Positions 7,005 to 10,493 of a DNA stretch of 10,493 nt are shown piece after piece. Position 1 is the first letter of the stretch, and every line of letters begins with the position of its first letter. The stretch lies in contig NZ_CALIAA010000162.1 of assembly GCF_938040765.1 (NCBI RefSeq), forward strand, positions 1 through 10,493. Reading direction: 5' to 3'. Source of the stretch: an uncultured Fretibacterium sp. (GTDB lineage: Bacteria > Synergistota > Synergistia > Synergistales > Aminobacteriaceae). The notes beneath the pieces are model-generated. The model did no database searches. It saw only the letters and a list, made by a program, of their open reading frames with translations, and was not told where the DNA came from. A program made the position numbers and the translations under genes.

Positions 7005-7910
7005 CTATCCGGCGGGTTTCCTCCGCCGCCAGAGCAGGCGGCCGCCCTCCACGTAGGGCTCGGCCCGGCCCGCCTCCGCCAGCGCCGTCAAGTGAGCCCC
7101 GACGCTGCACAGATTCAGAAGCAGGTGAGCGGCATCCATCTCCAGGCCCAGTGCGGCATCCCCGCCGATACGGGCCAGAACGTCCTCCCGACTCCCGGGG
7201 ACGGAGATCGCCGTCCAGACCGCCTCGGTGAGCCATGTCAGAGCCTCGCGGTTCTGCCTTACCAACTCACGGACGTCCTGCGACGCCGGGGCGTGGCACG
7301 GCACGTACCACGTGGCCCGCTCGTTCTCGATCCAGTTCAGGGTCTCATGGCCGCGTCGTACGTCCAGCATCACCATGAATCGATATCGGCGCAGGACCGC
7401 AGGGTCGAAAAGCGAGTCTGCCAGGAACAACACGTCGTCCGGCGTCCGCACGCCGATCATGTCCAGGAAATGCCCCGGCAGCGGAACGGCCTCCAGCCGC
7501 GTGTCGCGGATGGGCCCCTCGTTCTCGATGAAGCCCGCACGGGACGGCCTGGCCTCGACGAACTTGCCCCGAATCTGCGGGAATGGAAACGCCCCCCACA
7601 GGAACAGGGGCTCCAGCATCGTGCACTCCGTCAGCGCCGCCTCGATGCGGGTTGCCCAGACCTCGCAGTCCGTGCGCTTCTGGATGAACGCGTTGGCCCC
7701 CACATGGTCGGCGTTCGAATGGGTGTTGACGATCGCGCGCAGAGGCACGCCGCGCTCCGCTTTGAGCAGGTTCAGGAGCCTGCGCCCCTGGTCGTCGTCC
7801 AACCCGGAGTCGATAAGGTATCCCTGCCCCTCCTCCTCGTAATAGCCGACGTTAACCCGGCCGGGAACGTACCAGGTGCTCGCCCCCAGCTGTCTCAGTT
7901 CCAGTTTCAT
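7005..7910 (-). CDS. metallo-beta-lactamase-fold hydrolase with HxNxDH motif
   Basis: 301 aa from ATG 7910. The MBL fold is shown by YLIDSGLDDDQGRRL (31-45), AIVNTHSNADHVGANAFI (59-76), PLPGHFLDMIGV (143-154), LFLADSLFD (161-169) and VPCHAP (203-208). The metal ligands read His64, Asn66, Asp68, His69, His147, Asp165 and His206. The second His of HxHxDH is therefore Asn, which should alter metal site 1; the change is clean and the rest is intact. A helical, winged-helix-like C-terminal region (about 215-301) follows. Substrate is unknown. ATG 7910 has AGAGGTG about 6 bp upstream. An in-frame ATG at 7955 would add 15 Gly-rich residues and would directly follow the stop of a small upstream ORF. 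The gene is convergent with the molybdenum operon, its 3' end lying 39 bp from the HutD-like stop, with no clear terminator between. Confidence 0.88.
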   Translation of the reverse strand: MKLELRQLGASTWYVPGRVNVGYYEEEGQGYLIDSGLDDDQGRRLLNLLKAERGVPLRAIVNTHSNADHVGANAFIQKRTDCEVWATRIEAALTECTMLEPLFLWGAFPFPQIRGKFVEARPSRAGFIENEGPIRDTRLEAVPLPGHFLDMIGVRTPDDVLFLADSLFDPAVLRRYRFMVMLDVRRGHETLNWIENERATWYVPCHAPASQDVRELVRQNREALTWLTEAVWTAISVPGSREDVLARIGGDAALGLEMDAAHLLLNLCSVGAHLTALAEAGRAEPYVEGGRLLWRRRKPAG

Positions 7911-7955
7911 CCTCGCACCTCTTTCGCCGAAACCGCTTTGTCCGCCCCCGCCCAT

Positions 7956-8069
7956 TCATCGCCCCAATACGGTTGTCGAGGCAAAAACCGTAACGCTCCG
8001 CCCCCACGCCGGCAGCTCCCTGCGCGCGGTCTTCAGGGGATCCGACGATCCAGCGGCTGAAATTCTCAC
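7956..8069 (-). CDS. 37-aa upstream ORF with strong RBS, possible leader or small protein
   Basis: Not recognised. On the minus strand GAGGAGGTG (8083-8075) stands 5 bp before a GTG at 8069. The frame begins MRISAAGSSDPLKTARRELP and ends at a TGA (7958-7956) that directly abuts ATG 7955, an upstream in-frame start of the MBL gene (TGAATG). The ribosome binding site and junction suggest translational coupling to the hydrolase or a leader peptide. The peptide shows no membrane segment or known motif, and its length is within what chance ORFs can reach in GC-rich DNA. It might also be nothing more than the leader of the MBL mRNA. Confidence 0.35.
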   Translation of the reverse strand: MRISAAGSSDPLKTARRELPAWGRSVTVFASTTVLGR

Positions 8070-8111
8070 AACGGCACCTCCTCGTCGATTGCGGGGGCTC
8101 GTCCCCGTTCC

Positions 8112-8117
8112 ATTCTA
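8112..8117 (-). promoter_or_regulatory. possible -10 element for the MBL-fold gene
   Basis: Minus-strand TAGAAT (five of six matches to TATAAT) lies about 43 bp before the GTG of the small upstream ORF. The best -35 candidate upstream is CTGACC, with a spacer of only 15 bp, so the promoter is weakly supported. It is placed where a promoter for the minus-strand unit would be expected. Confidence 0.3.
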
Positions 8118-8246
8118 TCGCAAGTCGGGCCCGGTCAGGCGCGGAGAACGACCGCACACTATTCCTCCGATCCGGAAAGCGTCGCAACGGATCCGATGCC
8201 TGCCCCCACGGTCGGAGTGAAACGACATCGATTGAGGGCGTCCTGT
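8118..8246. other. divergent intergenic DNA, no gene seen
   Basis: This stretch lies between the possible minus-strand promoter and the strong plus-strand larA promoter. I see no convincing coding frame. It contains several short, related GATCCG-containing words (near 8168-8174 and 8189-8196) and an ATTCC near 8161 resembling the half-sites downstream of the larA promoter, but none forms a clear operator. Confidence 0.4.
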
Positions 8247-8275
8247 TTGACAAGGCCCGGACTCGCTGGTATCAT
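8247..8275 (+). promoter_or_regulatory. sigma-70-type promoter for the larA-like transcript
   Basis: A consensus -35 TTGACA (8247-8252), exactly 17 bp of spacer, and -10 TATCAT (8270-8275, five of six matches). Transcription would begin near 8282, giving a leader of about 290 nt before the LarA-like ATG at 8569. It is the best promoter in the window and points only toward the larA-like gene. Confidence 0.8.
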
Positions 8276-8283
8276 ACCCCTCA

Positions 8284-8317
8284 ATTCCTATCGGAATAGT
8301 CGTGCGATTTATTCCGA
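8284..8317 (+). promoter_or_regulatory. alternating inverted repeats at the transcription start
   Basis: Three half-sites alternate: ATTCC (8284-8288), GGAAT (8293-8297) and ATTCC (8311-8315). The outer pairing is a perfect 8-bp inverted repeat, TCGGAATA (8291-8298) with TATTCCGA (8310-8317), 11 nt apart. The middle arm can alternatively pair with the first half-site across TATC. Placed at or just after the predicted start of transcription, this may be a repressor operator or two mutually exclusive 5' RNA hairpins. Function is inferred. Confidence 0.5.
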
Positions 8318-8356
8318 CAAGCTCAATCCGGCAAGTCCAAAAGGAGCGGTTCCGCC

Positions 8357-8455
8357 GTGAAGCATGTGTCCTCTTTCGTCCTTTCGGAGATCGTTATAGA
8401 CGTGATGTTTATCCTCCGTTCCGGGGAAGGGCAGCGCGGAGCGTATCCTTGTTGA
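8357..8455 (+). CDS. 32-aa leader-peptide ORF in the larA leader
   Basis: GTG start at 8357, preceded by AAGGAG (8341-8346, 10 bp upstream), and a TGA at 8453-8455. The peptide begins MKHVSSFVLSEIVIDVMFIL. Its first two-thirds are hydrophobic and could form one membrane segment; the tail RSGEGQRGAYPC is polar. It stops 40 bp before the terminator hairpin at 8495, the spacing expected of a leader peptide controlling attenuation. No run of one regulatory codon is evident, so amino-acid-starvation attenuation of the classical type is not supported. It could also be a small membrane protein or a chance frame. Confidence 0.4.
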   Translation: MKHVSSFVLSEIVIDVMFILRSGEGQRGAYPC

Positions 8456-8494
8456 TTTCAACCGAAACGCCGTCAGGCGGCAGGCAGAATTCGA

Positions 8495-8538
8495 AGGGGA
8501 GGCGGATCCGCAGCGGGATACCCCTCCCCTGTTTTTTT
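8495..8538 (+). terminator. intrinsic terminator inside the larA leader, candidate attenuator
   Basis: AGGGGAGG (8495-8502) pairs with CCTCCCCT's equivalent arm CCTCCCCT at 8523-8530. The stem continues inside with GG/CC and ATCC/GGAT around a 6-nt loop (8510-8515), with one unpaired base on each side. Seven Ts follow at 8532-8538. This is a textbook Rho-independent terminator, lying downstream of the promoter at 8247-8275 and only about 30 bp before the larA start codon. No other complete gene lies between promoter and terminator, so it most likely controls read-through into larA rather than ending an upstream gene. Confidence 0.8.
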
Positions 8539-8568
8539 CACTTTTCATAATGGAGAGGAGCCAGAGAT

Positions 8569-9858
8569 ATGGGAAAGCATCAGATGAAGTTCGACAGGGA
8601 AGTCGTGGAGGTGGAGATCCCCGATTCCGATCTCTTGGGGGTCCTGCGCAGCCGTGAGGTCCCCTGCGCGCCTACGGAGGAGGAGGCTGTCCGGGAGGCC
8701 CTGGCGAACCCGATCGGCGTCCCGAGGCTCAAGGATATCGTCAGGCCCGGGGAGAAGGTCTGCATCGTCACCTGCGATACCACCCGCCTGTGGCAGCACC
8801 CCAGCCTGTACCTGCCCATCCTGGTGGAGGAGCTCAACGCCATCGGGGTGCCGGACGAGGACATTTTTTTCATCTCGGGTACCGGAACGCACCGCAGTCA
8901 GACGCCCGAGGAACACAAGGCCATCGTCGGCGAGGACCTTTACCGGCGCTGCAAGGTCTACGACCACAACAGCCGCACGGACGCGATGACGGACTTCGGC
9001 GTCACGAGCCGCGGAACGCCCGTTCGCTTCAACAAGCGCGCCGCCGACAGCGACCACGTGATCGTCACGGGGGGCGTCGTCTATCACTTCATGGCCGGCT
9101 GGGGCGGCGGAAAGAAGGGGATCCTGCCCGGCATCGCCTCCTACGAGACCGTCATGGCCAACCATGCCCTGGCGCTCAACCCCCTCCCCGGTAAGGGGCG
9201 GAATCCCGTCTGCCGCACGGGGAGCATCGACGGCAACCTCATCCATCTGGACATGGTGGAGGCCGTCGGGAAACTGAACCCCAGCTTCCTTCTGAACGTC
9301 GTCATGAACGCCTCGGGAAAGATCGGCTGGGCCGTCGCGGGCGACTGGAGGCAGGCCTATCAAAAGGGGATGGACATCGTGGACAGCGTCGACGCCGTCG
9401 AGATTTCGGAGAAGGCCGACCTCGTCGTCGCCTCCGCCTGCGGCTACCCCAAGGACATCAACTTCTACCAGACGTCCAAGACGTTCTTCAACGCCCAGGA
9501 GGCCTTGAAGCCGGGCGGAGCGATGCTGGTCCTCAGCGCCTGCACGGAGGGCTACGGAAACGAGGAGGTGCAGAAGATGCTCCTGGACTTCCCGGACAAC
9601 GACGCCCGGGAGTCGGAGCTGCGCCGCGAATTCACCATCGCCAAACACGTCGGGTTCTGCACCGGCGAGACGGCGGAGAGGTTCGACTTCCACCTCGTGA
9701 CCAAAATGGACCCCGCCCTGCTGGAGGGCACGGGCGTCATCGCCTCCCGTACAGTGGAGGAGGCCCTGGAGAAGATCCACGCCAAACACGGCAGTTCCCT
9801 GAAGACCTGGCTGATGCCCCAGGGGGCCAACACCCTGCCGAAGATGGCGGGACACTGA
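8569..9858 (+). CDS. larA: LarA-family nickel-pincer-dependent racemase/epimerase
   Basis: 429 aa, full family length. LarA enzymes use a nickel-pincer nucleotide bound covalently to a Lys to racemise 2-hydroxyacids; homologues act on lactate, malate, phenyllactate, hydroxyglutarate or gluconate. Seen: TCDTTRLW (68-75, the conserved Arg73), SGTGTHR (103-109, His108 at the catalytic position of Lactiplantibacillus LarA), and GGVVYHFMAGWGGGKKGILPGIA (168-190). In the last motif His173 and Lys183 keep the spacing of His174 and Lys184 in that enzyme. His198 in MANHAL is also placed to act. The cofactor motif is GGGKKG rather than the usual SGGRK, and the DTTR motif lacks the following Pro, so the substrate may not be lactate. 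GGAGAGGAG at 8552-8560 precedes the ATG. It is apparently monocistronic. The cofactor genes larB, larC and larE are not in this window, and regulation appears to act through the leader. Confidence 0.9.
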   Translation: MGKHQMKFDREVVEVEIPDSDLLGVLRSREVPCAPTEEEAVREALANPIGVPRLKDIVRPGEKVCIVTCDTTRLWQHPSLYLPILVEELNAIGVPDEDIFFISGTGTHRSQTPEEHKAIVGEDLYRRCKVYDHNSRTDAMTDFGVTSRGTPVRFNKRAADSDHVIVTGGVVYHFMAGWGGGKKGILPGIASYETVMANHALALNPLPGKGRNPVCRTGSIDGNLIHLDMVEAVGKLNPSFLLNVVMNASGKIGWAVAGDWRQAYQKGMDIVDSVDAVEISEKADLVVASACGYPKDINFYQTSKTFFNAQEALKPGGAMLVLSACTEGYGNEEVQKMLLDFPDNDARESELRREFTIAKHVGFCTGETAERFDFHLVTKMDPALLEGTGVIASRTVEEALEKIHAKHGSSLKTWLMPQGANTLPKMAGH

Positions 9859-9882
9859 CACGAAACCGAAGCCTTCGGAACG

Positions 9883-9942
9883 CGGAGGATGCAAAAGGAC
9901 CGGCCGGTTTTGCCTCGGCCGGTCCTTTTGCATGTTCCTCCG
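9883..9942. terminator. strong bidirectional-looking terminator after larA
   Basis: A perfect 18-bp stem, ATGCAAAAGGACCGGCCG (9889-9906) with its complement at 9916-9933, encloses a 9-nt loop. CGGAGG (9883-9888) and CCTCCG (9937-9942) extend it past a 3-nt bulge. The A-rich and T-rich ends fall within the stem, as in terminators that work in both directions. It begins 25 bp after the larA stop and closes that transcription unit. Confidence 0.85.
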
Positions 9943-9947
9943 TGAAC

Positions 9948-9976
9948 TTGGAGACGGAGAGTCCGACTGTTAAAAT
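9948..9976 (+). promoter_or_regulatory. candidate promoter for the terminal gene
   Basis: TTGGAG (9948-9953, three of six matches to the -35 consensus), a 17-bp spacer and TAAAAT (9971-9976, five of six matches), preceded by TGT to give an extended -10. It follows the larA terminator and lies 83 bp before the ATG at 10059. This fits independent expression of the last gene. Confidence 0.55.
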
Positions 9977-10058
9977 ACCTTTTGAGGCGGAAGGAAGCAA
10001 GGCGGACGGGGACGAATTACGATGCTTGTCGTTTATTCAATGCGGGAGGCCGACTGGG

Positions 10059-10493
10059 ATGGACAACGGTCAAGGGCAAATTCGTGGGGAGGAAAAAAGC
10101 GGGAGATTCCTACCTCTGCATCCTATAATTCTTTCGTTGTTGGCTGTAATGTTCGGGACATGCGGCATGCCGGCCGTTTCGGTCACCTCCGGGGAGAGCT
10201 CCCCTTCCGCAAGGATATTCCCGAGCGCCAGTGAAAGGGAAGCGGCGGCGACACCGCCACCTGCGTTGGAGTTGGACTTTCAAAGGGCCTCCTTCTACAT
10301 CGATGATCCCGACCCCCAAGAGGAGAGCATGTGGCGCGCACAGTGGCCCGACAGGGCTTTCGGGAGATACAAACGATTACGGTACAGATACAACTACGAT
10401 TACGGTTTTTCCCCAATAGAAATGTTCCCCGAGATCCATTCCGAATGCCCTATTCTCTATGGTGCAACCTTTCCGAAGCCTCCAGTTTTTGTT
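10059..10493 (+). CDS. unrecognised, probably exported protein, 3' end outside the window
   Basis: An uninterrupted frame of 145 codons reaches the window edge without a stop. It begins MDNGQGQIRGEEKSGRFLPL. Residues 17-34 are hydrophobic after basic residues, like a signal peptide or anchor. Cys35 follows FGT, not a good lipobox. The next part is rich in Ser, Pro and Ala (about 41-75), then turns acidic (DDPDPQEE) and aromatic, with YRYNYDYGFSP near residues 112-122. I recognise no family. GGGAGG (10043-10048) lies 10 bp before the ATG, and an upstream promoter is plausible. Codon use differs from the molybdenum operon, with many A/T-ending codons including AGA, ATA and TTA; this could mean recent acquisition or weak expression. 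An overlapping 70-codon frame from 10022 is closed and lacks a good ribosome binding site, so this longer frame is preferred. Confidence 0.6.
   Translation, partial: MDNGQGQIRGEEKSGRFLPLHPIILSLLAVMFGTCGMPAVSVTSGESSPSARIFPSASEREAAATPPPALELDFQRASFYIDDPDPQEESMWRAQWPDRAFGRYKRLRYRYNYDYGFSPIEMFPEIHSECPILYGATFPKPPVFV

Noticed and set aside
7092..8060. 322-aa plus-strand frame opposite the MBL-fold gene
   Set aside because: The minus strand encodes a clear MBL fold. The plus-strand frame shows no domain or ribosome binding site.
7852..8253. 133-aa minus-strand frame upstream of the MBL gene
   Set aside because: Arg-rich, unrecognised, overlaps the MBL start and has no convincing ribosome binding site. 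The shorter 37-codon frame has better signals.
8302..8550. 82-aa GTG frame in the larA leader
   Set aside because: It runs through the terminator hairpin and T-run, lacks a good ribosome binding site and is basic, Arg-rich sequence with no motif.
8545..9933. 462-aa minus-strand frame opposite larA
   Set aside because: It is the antisense of a gene with clear LarA catalytic motifs. Long antisense frames are expected at high GC, and the product has no recognisable motif.
10022..10234. 70-aa plus-strand frame near the window end
   Set aside because: It overlaps the longer frame from 10059, lacks a good ribosome binding site and has no signal peptide or motif.
1..10493. CRISPR arrays, tRNA or rRNA genes, transposases or attachment sites
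   Set aside because: No regularly spaced repeats, cloverleaf-like sequences, ribosomal RNA segments or transposase motifs were seen on either strand.

Overview
This GC-rich window is dominated by one plus-strand operon for molybdenum handling (about 1-6965): molybdopterin biosynthesis enzymes, a complete molybdate ABC transporter and two accessory proteins. It is followed by a convergent metallo-beta-lactamase-fold gene, a separately promoted LarA-family (nickel-pincer racemase) gene with a long leader, and the 5' part of an unrecognised, probably exported protein. The gene content and protein style suggest a strict or facultative anaerobe using Mo/W enzymes. Several proteins read like those of Synergistota or neighbouring high-GC anaerobes, but this taxon call is an impression from sequence and was not tested.

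Region 1 (1-6965, plus): moaA (5' end outside the window and frameshifted near base 210), moaC, a small MOSC-domain protein, a short MoeA-like molybdopterin-binding protein, modA, modB, modC, a MogA/MoaB-type adenylyltransferase and a HutD/Ves-family cupin. Genes overlap or sit close together, except for two structured gaps that flank modA. MoaA and MoaC convert GTP to cyclic pyranopterin phosphate. ModABC imports molybdate. The MogA-like and MoeA-like proteins would act in adenylation of molybdopterin and metal insertion, and the MOSC protein in sulfur handling of the cofactor. moaD, moaE and mobA are not in the window.

Region 2 (7005-8246): an MBL-fold hydrolase on the minus strand with an unusual HxNxDH metal motif. 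It is preceded by a 37-codon ORF with a strong ribosome binding site whose stop abuts an upstream ATG of the hydrolase.

Region 3 (8247-9942, plus): an excellent sigma-70 promoter, a leader of about 290 nt and a LarA-family gene ending in a strong hairpin. The leader holds alternating palindromes, a 32-codon peptide ORF with a ribosome binding site, and a complete intrinsic terminator only about 30 bp before the larA start codon. This is the layout of an attenuator or riboswitch and is the most interesting feature of the window.

Region 4 (9943-10493, plus): a promoter and a reading frame running off the window end. It encodes a protein with a hydrophobic N-terminal segment and codon use unlike the operon.
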